A stretch of 64,000 bases of DNA from Entamoeba invadens IP1 (lineage: Eukaryota; Evosea; Mastigamoebida; Endamoebidae), in the NCBI RefSeq assembly GCF_000330505.1, contig NW_004191916.1, forward strand, positions 70,477-134,476. Direction: 5' to 3'. The position numbers and the translations under genes were made by a program. The notes below the pieces were generated by a model. The model had not been told where the DNA came from. It searched no databases and worked only from the letters and a program-made list of their open reading frames with translations. Shown piece after piece: positions 41,917-52,323 of the stretch; the stretch's first letter is position 1, and each line of letters starts with the position of its first letter.

Positions 41917-42840
41917 TTAGTCATCGTCATCGTTCAAATCCAAACTAACAAGTGAGGACTCAGTCTCTTCCTTGTGTAGTGGTGCTTCTTCGTTGTGTTG
42001 TAGTGGTTTAGTGAAGAAGTCGTTGTAGTCAACGTCGTAATGTTTTTTTGCGTCGATTTTTTGTTTTTGAGAGTGTGTAGAGAACCTGACGATAGTTTGG
42101 CAGACTGGTTTTTGTGTGTTAAAGTCGGTGAATGAGACGATGCAATTTCGTTCACTTGATTTGTTATTTTTGAGAGTGATATAACACCCGTCGAGTGTTC
42201 CAGACAAGCCACTAGTGATTGGTTCTGATGGAAATTCGACAGTAAACTCGCCGCCTTCGTGTGCGCTCAGAAGAAAATTTCTTTTGTCTCTGTTGTTGAC
42301 GGTGACTTTGAGTGGCTGTCTTTTGTTCAGAACTTCTTCTCCTTCAAATTCAATTTGAACTTCACAAAAAGTCTTGTTGTTGCCTGCATCTTCTTGTCGC
42401 ACTGCAACCATTTGTTGTTGATTGTATTGTGGCAAGATTTGTTCTTGTTGCTCAGTTTCCTTTTCCTTGTCAACAACAACAGTTTTGATGTATCGGTTCA
42501 TGACTTCGCCATCTTCCAATGATGTCAAGTTGACCACCACATTGAGTTGTTCCGTTTCTTTCACTTTGTTTGCATTATCACCTTTCACTAAAAAGCTGAC
42601 ATTCGTTGTTTCTGTCGACGTTGACACAACTCCAACTACATGCACATCAAGAGGCCCGCACACCACCTCAACCGCATAATCATTCTCGGTGTAATTGACA
42701 ATCATCACCTCTACTACAACGTTTTTGTTGCGAACTACTTCAAGTTGATGAGGAAGAACAAAAACAAGATCTTCAGGGTGATTTAATTTGTCTTCGTATA
42801 AAGCGTCGATATACTTTGCATAGTAGTTGTCACGCTTCAT
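41917..42840 (-). CDS. Duplicated unknown protein, copy 2 (307 residues)
   Basis: This is the inverted partner of the gene at 7929-8846, with the same predicted all-beta organisation, glutamine-rich linker and acidic tail. Residues 13-22 differ completely in sequence from copy 1 while length is kept. Elsewhere only two substitutions and two extra aspartates at the C-terminus separate them. The promoter is shared up to 42935 (about 95 bp from the ATG), including the GAAC element. The 30-bp patch is read in frame in both genes, so both appear functional. The function is unknown. Confidence 0.8.
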   Translation of the reverse strand: MKRDNYYAKYIDALYEDKLNHPEDLVFVLPHQLEVVRNKNVVVEVMIVNYTENDYAVEVVCGPLDVHVVGVVSTSTETTNVSFLVKGDNANKVKETEQLNVVVNLTSLEDGEVMNRYIKTVVVDKEKETEQQEQILPQYNQQQMVAVRQEDAGNNKTFCEVQIEFEGEEVLNKRQPLKVTVNNRDKRNFLLSAHEGGEFTVEFPSEPITSGLSGTLDGCYITLKNNKSSERNCIVSFTDFNTQKPVCQTIVRFSTHSQKQKIDAKKHYDVDYNDFFTKPLQHNEEAPLHKEETESSLVSLDLNDDDD

Positions 42841-42851
42841 TTGGCTTGTCT

Positions 42852-42866
42852 AACTTTTCAGTTCAA
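42852..42866 (-). promoter_or_regulatory. GAAC element of the copy-2 gene
   Basis: The minus strand reads TTGAACTGAAAAGTT, identical to the element of copy 1 at 7902-7916. Confidence 0.6.
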
Positions 42867-42935
42867 AGACCTTCATAATAACAAATGCTATTATTTTAAT
42901 TTATTTTACTATTTAAAATAATTATTTATTCATCT

Positions 42936-43382
42936 TTTTATATTATAATGAATAATAAAATTAATTAATAATAATTTATAAATATTAACATAAGTCATTT
43001 TATTATTAGTAATTATATGATATATCATATAAAACATTTTGCAAAGTTTTATATCTATTGTCTTTAAACAATGATGTTTTTAAATCATTTAAAATTTTAT
43101 TATTTATTATTATTATTATAAATATTTAATATAATTATAATAAAATTATAATAATAATCATTGATTTTAAATAATAAAAACAATTTATTTTAACTAATTT
43201 TATTTAATCTTCACACTTTGAAGTTTTTGATTTCTTTTAATCGGCAAATTTTGACAATGAACCACCAAAATGAAAAATTCCACTGTTTTTTAACTTAAAA
43301 AATCAAAGAATTGATACCATACATTTTCTTTAAAAAAGATGCTATAAAAGTATTATCTGTATATATTCTTTTCATCAATTCA
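42936..43382. other. Divergent A+T-rich spacer
   Basis: About 450 bp between the promoter of copy 2 and the ATG of the vWA gene. No gene or clear repeat is visible. Confidence 0.5.
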
Positions 43383-45035
43383 ATGGATTTCGCCAGCAAA
43401 AAAGCGCGCTTTGTACGTCGAGAAAGAGCAGAAAAAGCCTCTTCCACATCTCACAGTCAACAAGTCCCACCTTCTGGGCCAATTCCACACCCCCAAATGT
43501 CTTCTTGTTGTGTGCCACCCCCTCCCGACCAAATAGATGCAAACATTATATCTATTCAATTGGACTTTTTAAAAGATAACGTCCCCATCCATGTAGGTGA
43601 CCCCATCACTTGTTCCCATTGCAACTCGATATTCTCTTATTTGGATAAAATAGAGAACTTGTCGTGGAAATGCAAGTTTTGTGGGACGGAGAACAAAATT
43701 GCTGATGTCCTTCCCGAAGAACTTCCCGACACACAAACAGTCGACTACATCTTAGAAGCTCCCGTTGAACAAAAGACAGCAGAAACAGCAGAAGACTCGA
43801 CTTTAGTGTATTGTATCGACACTTCTGGCTCGATGAGCATTAATGTCGACTCCAATTTTGGGCGGATGCAGACCCGTCTTGATGTCGTCAAAAGTGCTTT
43901 AAAATCGCAGATCAAGGCGCTTTCAGCAACCAAGCCAAACACCAAAATCTGCTTAGTCCAATTTTCCAAGGAAGTTATGATCTATGGGGACTGCACCGAG
44001 AAGCCGATAGTAGTCAAGTCACAGATGTTAACCGACTTTGATTCCTTAGTTGATATTGCCAAAGAGAAAGTGACTTTAAAAAGTCTTTCCGAGACGAAGA
44101 GTTCCATTTATAGAGCAATTGATGGATTAGAAGAACAAGGGTCGACTGCACTTGGTCCAGCCTTGTTGGTCTCTTCTGTTATAGCTGGCAAGCAGAAGAA
44201 TGGGAAAGTCATTTTATGCACTGATGGGATGGCAAATGTAGGTATTGGGATATTAGAGAATGGTATAGATGAAGACAAGCTGTATCCAAGAATATCAGAA
44301 TTGGCAAAGAGCTATGGTGTAGTGATCAACATCAACACATTAAGTGGGTGCAATGCGGGATTGAAAGACTTGGGAGAGTGTTCTGTAGCTACTGGCGGTG
44401 AAGTGTTAGTAGTTGAGCCATCACAGATAGAGACTGCGTTTGGTGATGCCATAGATAAGGTGTTAATAGCCAGTGAAGTCGTGATAGGGATCTATTTACA
44501 CCCCGCTGTATGTATCGACATGGAACAAAATTCTGAGAGTCCAAGTCGGAAGAATGTGAGTTATGGGAATGTGACAGATGGGTCAATTTATCAGTTTAAG
44601 TATGCTTTAAGAAGAGAAGAAGATATCAAAGTCTTTGGAGAAATTAAGAACTTCCCCGTGCAAGTCCAAGTCAAATACAAGAAGACAAATGGGATGAAAG
44701 GAATTCGAGTGATAAGTAAGACAATAGAAGTCGCAGACGAAAAAGAAAAGGATGAATTAAACGGGGAAGTACTTCAGACATATTATATCAGAGAAGCTTC
44801 AAGACAACAAGCCCAAGGAAATGTTTTTCAAGCTCGACAAAACCTTTCAAACTTCAGAATGGCCCAACAAGTCTCAACTCAGACAATGCAAACACCTTAC
44901 ATGGAATTCGCAAACACAATGGAATATAACTTTACACATAATACTGGCGATATGAGTAGTGCAGTGCGACAACAAGCTGCTCAAATCAATCCAGCCAATG
45001 TTAGGAGATACAATGAATATGCAAAGAAAAAGTAA
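43383..45035 (+). CDS. von Willebrand factor A domain protein with zinc ribbon
   Basis: The ATG at 43383 gives 550 residues; the frame is open further upstream but without ATG. A basic N-terminus is followed by a Pro-rich stretch and a four-cysteine ribbon (C77, C80, C97, C100) like that of Sec23/Sec24-type proteins. A vWA domain covers about 140-340, with an intact metal-binding DTSGSMS motif (146-152) and LCTDGMANVG. The C-terminal region is beta-rich, then Gln/Asn-rich helical. Related intracellular vWA proteins in amoebozoa resemble the vWA part of circularly permuted Ras proteins. The role is unknown but probably protein-complex assembly. Its 3' flank is the decamer array. Confidence 0.82.
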   Translation: MDFASKKARFVRRERAEKASSTSHSQQVPPSGPIPHPQMSSCCVPPPPDQIDANIISIQLDFLKDNVPIHVGDPITCSHCNSIFSYLDKIENLSWKCKFCGTENKIADVLPEELPDTQTVDYILEAPVEQKTAETAEDSTLVYCIDTSGSMSINVDSNFGRMQTRLDVVKSALKSQIKALSATKPNTKICLVQFSKEVMIYGDCTEKPIVVKSQMLTDFDSLVDIAKEKVTLKSLSETKSSIYRAIDGLEEQGSTALGPALLVSSVIAGKQKNGKVILCTDGMANVGIGILENGIDEDKLYPRISELAKSYGVVININTLSGCNAGLKDLGECSVATGGEVLVVEPSQIETAFGDAIDKVLIASEVVIGIYLHPAVCIDMEQNSESPSRKNVSYGNVTDGSIYQFKYALRREEDIKVFGEIKNFPVQVQVKYKKTNGMKGIRVISKTIEVADEKEKDELNGEVLQTYYIREASRQQAQGNVFQARQNLSNFRMAQQVSTQTMQTPYMEFANTMEYNFTHNTGDMSSAVRQQAAQINPANVRRYNEYAKKK

Positions 45036-45050
45036 TTCATTTCTTTTTTT

Positions 45051-45226
45051 ACTATATTTTACTATATTTTACTATATTTTACTATATTTTACTATATTTT
45101 ACTATATTTTACTATATTTTACTATATTTTACTATATTTTACTATATTTTACTATATTTTACTATATTTTACTATATTTTACTATATTTTACTATATTTT
45201 ACTATATTTTACTATATTTTACTATA
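45051..45226. repeat. Tandem array of a 10-bp unit, 17 exact copies
   Basis: ACTATATTTT is repeated 17 times without a mismatch and ends in a partial ACTATA. It starts 15 bp after the stop of the vWA gene, in the gap to the convergent RasGEF gene. The period equals about one DNA helical turn. The rest of the gap to 45485 is plain A+T-rich sequence. Confidence 0.97.
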
Positions 45227-45485
45227 CAAAGAAATAAAAATACTACAAATTCACAAATTAACCTGTAATAGTTTTTGTAAATAGTTCCAAAACTAATAAT
45301 ACTAGAAAAAATCACTAAACTATAATAAACTTTGTAAATAGAAAAAGGCATTCAATTTAAATTAATATTTTTATTAAATTCAAACTATATTTTGTATCAA
45401 TTAATCTGAACTAGTTGTTTTAGTTTAATTTGTCATATATAATAAAAAGAAAACCAGAGAACCAACGACTTAAAAAAAAGTTCTT

Positions 45486-47765
45486 TTACTGAGCGACAGG
45501 AGCTGTTGGTTTTGGGACTCTTGGCTCGGTCTTGAGTGATTTGTCGTATTTGAGTTTTTCGTCTGTGAGTATTCCATCGCTGAAGTAGTAATTATTGATA
45601 TAACAAATGATTTGAGGGATAGCGACGATGTCGTACTTTGTGTCTTCGAATCTGACGACGTTGTTAATACATTCATACAGTCGGAGCTTCTTATCCAAAT
45701 TGAATTTTTCACCGACCATATCGGGATTTCCGTCGTCCAAGAAAGTATAATCCGTCAAATACGTTCCAATGAATGGGATACACGGAGTTGAATAGATGTC
45801 TTTCACTTCCGCTCTAAACCCGGAGTAATTCTTTTGGAAGAGCATCCCGAGTTTCTCGAATTGTCCCCACAGTGGGTCTTGATTGACTGCCTCCATTGTT
45901 CTTTTCATTCGATGCACTGCAGAGTCTCCTAGTGCTCCAACAAGTGAATAGAGTAAATCGTAGTTTTTGATAGCGTGTGCTTTAATAGCGATACTCAAGA
46001 CCTTTTTCGCTAATGCAATTCTTTCTTCCAACACTGTAGTGTTCAAGAACAAATTGACAAAGAACGACGAGATGAAGTTAAACATCTGTGTTGATTCAAG
46101 AATATGTTGTGCCTTATATCGATACTTCACTTTAGCCCATGCTTGACCAAAGAACTCACTTGGTCGTATTTGGTAAAAGATGAACGCCTCCATATAAGTA
46201 AATTGACTGACTATCACATCATCGTCGATATCCAAAAAGCGGACTTTAGGGAAGAACTGTTTAAATAATTCCGTACTGAGTTTACTCTGGTCCGGCAACT
46301 GTTTTGTTTGCCCAGAGCTCTCCTCAGGCTTTTTCAATGGGAAGACTATGCAATTCTTTTTAATCATCGGGTTGAAGCCCTTCGTCTTGTGATCGTCCTC
46401 TATCGACTTCTTTAAGATCCCTATTCGTCCTTTCATCACATTTAACACCGCTCCATCAACTATTTTCGAGTGCTCTTCCATCAATCGGACAAGCGCCTTC
46501 TTCTCATCGGTCTCATAGTAAATCGCGTACAAGTCAATCCACGTCTTAATGACTGCGGCTACCTTAGAAGAGACAGATGACTTATAGACGTTTTTGTCGC
46601 ATCCGTTCTCCGGTTCAAAGTCTTCGGGGACGTCCAGTCTCTCCATCAGCTTCAAGAAGAACTTTTCTGGTGTAGTAATCGTCGTCAAAAACATACCAAC
46701 AGCCTTAACAAAGACTCCAGCTCTTGGGCCGACAGCAGTGAGTCTGAATACAATCGAGTTCAAGTTCATATTCTTGTCATTAGTGTCCTCAAGTGTAACA
46801 TCGCCAACGGTCTTCATATTCTTGACATCGGGGTCTTCATACAATTTCGTTGAATCGTCGGCTTCATGTGTTAAAGCAGCCAATCCAATCGATGTGAAGT
46901 GTTCATTCACGCTCTGAGCCGAGTAGTGTTTGTCCTCGACAATTTGGTCGTAGACAAGTTCGCTGTTGTGTATTGCGTTGAATAACGTGTATAACAAAAC
47001 AGACTTATTCAACGTGTGTTTCGGCGTTTTCACTCCACTCTCCGTCTCTAAGACCCCTCGTGTCGTGTTATATCCCTTCACATGCAGATGCTGTAAGATC
47101 ATCTCAAGTATATTCTCCTTCGTTACCTTCTCCTTGACCTTTTTAACACCAGGCTGAAGTTCTTTCACTAACGCAATCGTTCGGTGTAACGGGTAAACTG
47201 TCTCTTTCACTCGTTGATACGTTTGAACGTCCTTATAAATTTGTTCCCGCCACTTCCCGTCATTTTCAGAGTACTTTTCCTTGAACTCGACCTTCTCCAC
47301 TTTGGGGTCTTCGGCCATATCAAAGTAATATTTGTTCTGGTCGTTCAACGCTCCAAGTAAGTCCTCGACTTTTTGCAGTTCTATTTTGGGGTAAATCCCC
47401 GGGTTTTGTGTCGTCCCAGAGAAGTGTGAAGACCCGTCGTGTGATCCGGTATAGCTCCCTTCACCTTCTTTAATACTTGACTGGTGTGTCCCTTTTTTGT
47501 ATGATGACGTATTGTATGACGCAGAGCCCATTTTATTGAAAGACGATGTCGGGCTTGATATTGGATTTAGTGATGGCGTCGAAGACTTAGGTTGTTGTTG
47601 AGGAGTTGATGCTTGTGGAACTTCAGTGGTTTGATTCAAATTACTTGGGCGTGGCGCAGTCGGTTGGTTTGGAGATATGATGCTCTGTTTCAACGAACGG
47701 CGACCTATTCGAACACCTTCTTGAGGTTGTGTTGGCATAGTAGCTGGCATAGATGGGACGCTCAT
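45486..47765 (-). CDS. Ras guanine-nucleotide exchange factor (CDC25 type)
   Basis: The 759-residue protein should activate Ras/Rap GTPases. A Ser/Pro/Gln/Thr-rich, probably disordered N-terminus (about 1-125) is followed by a LisH-like segment (ILEMILQHLHVKGYNTTRGVL, about 220-240). A RasGEF N-terminal (REM) region covers about 340-460. The catalytic CDC25 homology domain is at about 510-740, with the helical hairpin region FNFISSFFVNLFLN and CIPFIGTYLTDYTFLDDGNPD, a typical conserved block. The ATG at 47765 is preceded by a GAAC element (47781-47790). Entamoeba and Dictyostelium have several LisH-RasGEF proteins. Confidence 0.93.
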   Translation of the reverse strand: MSVPSMPATMPTQPQEGVRIGRRSLKQSIISPNQPTAPRPSNLNQTTEVPQASTPQQQPKSSTPSLNPISSPTSSFNKMGSASYNTSSYKKGTHQSSIKEGEGSYTGSHDGSSHFSGTTQNPGIYPKIELQKVEDLLGALNDQNKYYFDMAEDPKVEKVEFKEKYSENDGKWREQIYKDVQTYQRVKETVYPLHRTIALVKELQPGVKKVKEKVTKENILEMILQHLHVKGYNTTRGVLETESGVKTPKHTLNKSVLLYTLFNAIHNSELVYDQIVEDKHYSAQSVNEHFTSIGLAALTHEADDSTKLYEDPDVKNMKTVGDVTLEDTNDKNMNLNSIVFRLTAVGPRAGVFVKAVGMFLTTITTPEKFFLKLMERLDVPEDFEPENGCDKNVYKSSVSSKVAAVIKTWIDLYAIYYETDEKKALVRLMEEHSKIVDGAVLNVMKGRIGILKKSIEDDHKTKGFNPMIKKNCIVFPLKKPEESSGQTKQLPDQSKLSTELFKQFFPKVRFLDIDDDVIVSQFTYMEAFIFYQIRPSEFFGQAWAKVKYRYKAQHILESTQMFNFISSFFVNLFLNTTVLEERIALAKKVLSIAIKAHAIKNYDLLYSLVGALGDSAVHRMKRTMEAVNQDPLWGQFEKLGMLFQKNYSGFRAEVKDIYSTPCIPFIGTYLTDYTFLDDGNPDMVGEKFNLDKKLRLYECINNVVRFEDTKYDIVAIPQIICYINNYYFSDGILTDEKLKYDKSLKTEPRVPKPTAPVAQ

Positions 47766-47780
47766 GCTGAATTAGATTTT

Positions 47781-47790
47781 GGAGTTCAAA
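47781..47790 (-). promoter_or_regulatory. GAAC element of the RasGEF gene
   Basis: TTTGAACTCC on the minus strand, 15 bp before the ATG. Confidence 0.55.
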
Positions 47791-47928
47791 GGATCTTATA
47801 TTTATCAGTTTCCGTTGTTGCTTCTCTATTTTTAAACAGCCCATTTATTGTATCATTTAATATAGTTATTTTATTATACAATTTTAATTAAATGCATTTC
47901 ACGTCTTTTTGGGAGGTAAGTAAATGAT

Positions 47929-47948
47929 TATAGTATAATTATACTATA
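47929..47948. repeat. 20-bp palindrome 3' of the phosphatase gene
   Basis: TATAGTATAATTATACTATA is a perfect palindrome 94 bp beyond the phosphatase stop codon. It shares the ACTATA word with the decamer array and the 34-bp palindrome. Confidence 0.6.
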
Positions 47949-48041
47949 GATATAGTACATTAATTGCATTGAGTAAGAAACATGACGAGCCGAATAATAA
48001 ACGTAAATTAGACTTTGATGTATTACACAAGAGATATGGGT

Positions 48042-49780
48042 TCACTGTTTCTTAAGTTCAAGGAATTTCTTTCTTAACTCGTCCAAGCTAATTGGTATTG
48101 ATTCTTCACGAATGCGTTTCTCGATCTTTTTCTCGTCTTGATGTTATTACATTCTCCACAACAGAATTCTACTCAAAAAGATTATGAAAATGAACAAACA
48201 TAAAGTGGGTTGCTGTGTTGATATCGAATTGAAAAGACTTCTCTTGTCGAAAGGAGAGCTGTCATTCCCTTCAAACGACCCAAAGAGAAATTTGTCCTTT
48301 GTCCCATCCTTTTTGAATTTGACGTCGACAAATGACGACATCACTCTCTTAGAAGATGAGGGATAGTCTTGAAAGTTTTGTTTCAAATCCATCTCTTTGA
48401 ACCTATTCCCTCCATTCAGTGGAGTGCTCATGACATTATACGACCCCATGGGACCCACTGGTGAAAATGAATTGAGCGTGATCGGTGCAAGACAAAAGTC
48501 TTTATTACATTCATCACTTCCAAAGCCCAAACTGGGCTCTTCAAATGTCATCTCAGCAAGTTTTGACACTTTTGGAGTCCCCTTCTGCTTATCCTCGCGC
48601 TTCGATGGTGTATTAAAAGGCGTGTCGATGTCCTCCTGCACCGTCGTGAACGCAGAGTATATCAACCGCTTCAGTCCGTCTTCTAAAAACTCCATTAACT
48701 TGCCCGTAGAGTACCACAGGATATTCCCAAGGACCGGTTGGAAGATCAAATCTTCATTACTTGTCGGGTACTTACTGATATCGATATCTTCGTTCCCCAA
48801 AAGCATCACACCCCCCTCATTATTCAGTGAATATTTCGTCGCTCCAAACACTGTGAAACACAACGGAAACTCCAAGTCGTCGTTCCCAAAGAACTGCATC
48901 TCAACTCCCTCGGGTGCACATTGGTGGCCTCTTATCAGCGCAATACAGTTATTCGAAGCCAAAAACTCGTCAATTGCCTGATATCCAAACAAGTAGGAAC
49001 AGTTCCGTTCTTTATTCTCGAGGAAGGTGATCTTATCGAAGTGTTGTTTGAACTTTGGTTTCTCGTCCAAGAACTTATCAGTGACGGGGTCTGCCCATAA
49101 GATGTCACAAAAGAGTCCTTCATTCGGCGGTTCCTGGAACCTGAAAATGTTATTGATGTCCTCTATCTTCGCCATTTTAGGGGAAATTCCTCCATGACAC
49201 AGGAAGAATTTGCCGATCTTCCGAGTGACAAGAGCGGCGAGTGGGAATGTGTCGAACAAGTCGCAGAAGGTGAAATAGAGTGTCAACGAGTATTTTGTTT
49301 TACATTCAGTCATGAAGCCCATCGCTTGTGTCATTGTTCGACTCTCATGCTACGAGTTATTGATACTTCACACCTCAATGCATTCTCTGGTATATAACAA
49401 ACGTTCCCTCGCAATAACACAACCCTCTTTGGGTCATTCACTTTCATACAGAGTAACGTGATCAACACTTCACATGACATTTGCCCTCGATCAACATAAT
49501 CTCCTAAGAACACCAACGTGTGTTCTGGTCGATCCGTCTTCCAATAGTCGTCGTCGACTTGTGTAAGTAAGTCCAAGTATTGTCCATGGAAGTCTCCAAA
49601 GACAAGGGCGTCTGTAGTGATCTCAACGACGTTTTTCTCGAGTCGTAAATAGGTCGACGCTTCTTCTATGAGTTTTAAGAGACTTGACTCGGTGATTAGA
49701 CCTCCTTGTAAAAAGACTTGTTCGAGCGCGGAGAGGTCGTACTTGTTTGAAGAGTCAAGTGGAAGGTCGGTGGAGATCAT
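48042..49780 (-). CDS. Calcineurin-like serine/threonine phosphatase, three exons
   Basis: The exons are 49780-49403, 49349-48200 and 48136-48042, totalling 1623 nt (540 residues). Splicing the first intron restores the PPP signature LRGN|HESRTMT, which is broken in the unspliced sequence. Metal-binding motifs GDFHG (62-66), GDYVDRG (93-99), RGNHE (125-129) and HGG are all present. CDILWADP, and ERNCSYLFGYQA followed by LIRGHQ, place it near calcineurin A (PP2B) rather than PP1 or PP2A. It should dephosphorylate Ser/Thr residues, possibly under Ca2+ control, although I could not confirm a calmodulin site. The short last exon ends with a basic helix (LDELRKKFLELKKQ). Confidence 0.9.
48137..48199 (-). 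other. Intron 2 of the phosphatase gene (63 nt)
   Basis: It starts GTTTGTTC and ends ATCAAG, preceded by an AATAAC branch-like box. Joining gives a tyrosine codon, then EKKIEKRIREES. The earlier TAG would create an immediate stop. The acceptor AAG is unusual, so this intron is less certain than the first. Confidence 0.65.
49350..49402 (-). other. Intron 1 of the phosphatase gene (53 nt)
   Basis: Minus-strand GTTTGT to CGTAG. Its removal joins LRGN to HESR, the invariant PPP motif, which is strong proof of splicing. Confidence 0.95.
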
Positions 49781-50658
49781 ATCTGGATTTTCAAGTTTGA
49801 ATGTATCTCCAAGCGACTTTGAAATTGTTGAAAATCACGAAATGAAGAGATTGAAAGGTATATTTTTTCATTGGAAAGCATTTGTTGCTTAATACGTACC
49901 ATCCGTTGGATAGATTCGAAATACCTGAAATGAATTAATAAATTATAGTACTTATTACCTATTTTTAACTTAAAGATCAAATCAGACTTTTTATCAAGAC
50001 GATTTGGTAAAAAACAATACAAATTGTCCGAAAAACACAATTATAAGTCAAAGGGTTGACAATTTCTATTTTTCTTTACTTTTTGGATAAAAAAAATTAA
50101 AGTATGATAATTCCCAAATAATTGCTCTATTAGTTTAGTTTTATGCTAAATAATACATTTCTGAAAGTCATCACTTTAAAAGTGGGGTTTTAAAAAAAGA
50201 TTTGAATTAAAGAAATAACGATTCGTTTTGTGACCAAAAAAAAACAGCTGTATTATACTGGAACATTTCGGGAAATATACTCTATTAAAAATGATTAAAA
50301 CAGATTTAACAAAGGTGTTTTTTTTCTTCCTGAAGTTTTGGATAAAAGAAAAAACCGTTTTGAAAACTTCATCGCATGGCATTTTTTCCGTACTTTTTAT
50401 TATTAATTTATAGTAAATATTATTATTCTCATTCATCATAAATACCTTATCCTTCATTCTATAAACCTCACAAACATTTAACATCTCTTTCCCTAAAATC
50501 TTAGAGCTTTTAATTATTATATGACATTGACTTTCTTTAAGATAATAATAATAATAATCAAAAAGACCAAACAATAAGAAGAACAATAAAAAAATTAACT
50601 TTATAATATCGAAACAATAAAAAAATGGTAAAACAAAACGTTTCAATGACGACTGAAA
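49781..50658. other. Spacer between Arp3 and the phosphatase gene
   Basis: About 880 bp, A+T-rich, containing the phosphatase promoter and the Arp3 3' region. An open stretch at 50176-50646 has no ATG at its start and an extreme Phe/Tyr/Ile/Lys bias. Confidence 0.5.
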
Positions 50659-51906
50659 TTAGCAAGCCATAAAGACGTGGTTATAACGGCAGATGGATGG
50701 GCCCTTTTCTTCATACTCGGCCTTCGAGTGGCAGTGCTGGACGAAGACTGGCAATTCTGCCATGACAGACCCGCCGTACCAAACTGCGTATCTTTGATAT
50801 GGGTAAGTGACGACATTAACTTCGGTAGCTTTTGGGGTGAGTTTTCCACCGGACAATTCGACTGTTTTTTGTGTTCTGAAGTCGGTGAATCTCTTGACAT
50901 CTCTCTGGAGTCTTTTTCCGAAACCCTTGAACATAGTTGATCCTCCCGACAAGATGATGTTCTTATACAAATCTCTTCTACAATCGATAGGGCACGCCTG
51001 CACGACATCGTCGACCAAATCTGCAAGTGGTGTAGTGAAGTCTGAGGAGAAGATTTCTGGGTTAAAGAAGAGTTCTGGTGCCAAGAATTGTTCATACCCG
51101 ACGTCGAAAGTGTATGGTTTCTTTGTGATCGGGTCTTTCGCCTCATGTTTCTTGAATGAAGACATTCCGTCCTTTCCTTCTTCCATAATAGCAAATTCCT
51201 TAGCCATATCTTTCGAGACAAAGGAATACTTCTCCTTCACCGTTCGTGCCATTTCCATTCTTTCCGATGGAGGAATTGGTTCTTCACGTTCAAGGAGCAT
51301 TTGTTGGATGAATGCAGTGATGTCCTTCCCAGCAAGTGGAATGTTTTTAATAGCTGATCCAATGACATATCCTTCAGCTACTGGGATGATATGAGTCACT
51401 CCATCCCCTGAATCAATAACAGTTCCAGTCAAGACACTTCCTTTATCTCCACCCTTTCTTGACCATGAAGCTACTATAGCCAACACAGCTTGGACGGCAA
51501 TATACATCCCCGGGACGTTAAATGTTTCAAAGAAGACTTCAGCAAGGTATTCTCTGTTCTCTGGGGGATTCATAGGGGGTTCAGTTAATAAGAAGTAGTG
51601 GTCTTGCGGATCACATCTCAAATATTTGAATATAGCTTGCTCCCAATACATCTCCATCAATGTCCAATTCTCTATTTGGCCATGTTTCAATGGGAACGTT
51701 TTGGTGTACGACTTCGGCGCTTGCTCGGCCTCCTCTCCAATGTAAAAATCAAAGTCCTCGGTCGACTTCGGACATGTGTTCAAATTCGCACTCGAGTCCA
51801 CAGCAATCATGGACGGAATTAAATACGACGGTTCAGTATTCCCCGCATATCCAATTTTCGTATATCCGGTCCCATTATCCAAGACGACGGCTGGCAGTGT
51901 TGACAT
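50659..51906 (-). CDS. ARP3: Actin-related protein 3
   Basis: The 415-residue protein is a full-length Arp3, a core subunit of the Arp2/3 complex that nucleates branched actin filaments at the leading edge and phagocytic cups. The nucleotide-binding loops [13 protein letters not shown] (10-22) and [12 protein letters not shown] are intact. Arp3-specific segments include [42 protein letters not shown] and [14 protein letters not shown]. The last residues, [11 protein letters not shown], match Arp3 tails, with MAC added. The ATG at 51906 starts at the conserved N-terminus. A GAACT box lies on the minus strand near 51922-51926. Confidence 0.97.
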   Translation of the reverse strand: MSTLPAVVLDNGTGYTKIGYAGNTEPSYLIPSMIAVDSSANLNTCPKSTEDFDFYIGEEAEQAPKSYTKTFPLKHGQIENWTLMEMYWEQAIFKYLRCDPQDHYFLLTEPPMNPPENREYLAEVFFETFNVPGMYIAVQAVLAIVASWSRKGGDKGSVLTGTVIDSGDGVTHIIPVAEGYVIGSAIKNIPLAGKDITAFIQQMLLEREEPIPPSERMEMARTVKEKYSFVSKDMAKEFAIMEEGKDGMSSFKKHEAKDPITKKPYTFDVGYEQFLAPELFFNPEIFSSDFTTPLADLVDDVVQACPIDCRRDLYKNIILSGGSTMFKGFGKRLQRDVKRFTDFRTQKTVELSGGKLTPKATEVNVVTYPYQRYAVWYGGSVMAELPVFVQHCHSKAEYEEKGPSICRYNHVFMAC

Positions 51907-52323
51907 CCTCTTCTGTTTTTAAGTTCCAGTTCGACTCTATATTTGAAGTTCTCGTCGTCTTTTTTCATTTGCTCGTTTCTTCGTCCCACTGGTCTTCTAT
52001 ATTTGCATGCCTCTTTTGTATAGTTTATTATTGGTTAATTTATAGTTTATGTATAGTTTAGCATGGACTTGAAGGTATGAATTGAAATGGAGAGTCTCAC
52101 ATGCCGGATAACGACGTGAGAAAGAACTCAGTTTTCAAAGTTTGAGCGCTCACAACTTTTTCAAGTTTCAGTAGACAACCAATCGCTTGTAACAGGGAAA
52201 TGACTAGTTTTAATAATTATTTCAATTTATGAGTAAATTACATGGTAATGTTTCTTTATTGAGCCCTCTCTTCACTCTTGGAGTCTATTCAATCGGTAAT
52301 ATAACCACTACAAAACACACAAT
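51907..52323. other. Arp3 promoter region
   Basis: About 420 bp upstream of Arp3 and downstream of the START/F-box/WD40 gene. Less A+T-rich than most spacers; no gene is recognised. Confidence 0.45.

Noticed and set aside
45051..45226. Decamer array considered as a CRISPR or minisatellite coding region
   Set aside because: Units are directly adjacent with no spacers, and the apparent reading frame through it is only the repeat translated.
49777..50040. Open stretch just upstream of the phosphatase start
   Set aside because: It starts with a non-ATG codon, runs through the expected promoter, and would end at the phosphatase start codon. No splice donor links it to the gene.
50176..50646. A 156-codon open stretch downstream of Arp3
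   Set aside because: It starts with TTG, and is dominated by Phe, Tyr, Ile, Lys and Asn, as expected for A+T-rich noncoding sequence. An internal ATG would leave about 100 residues, but nothing is recognisable.
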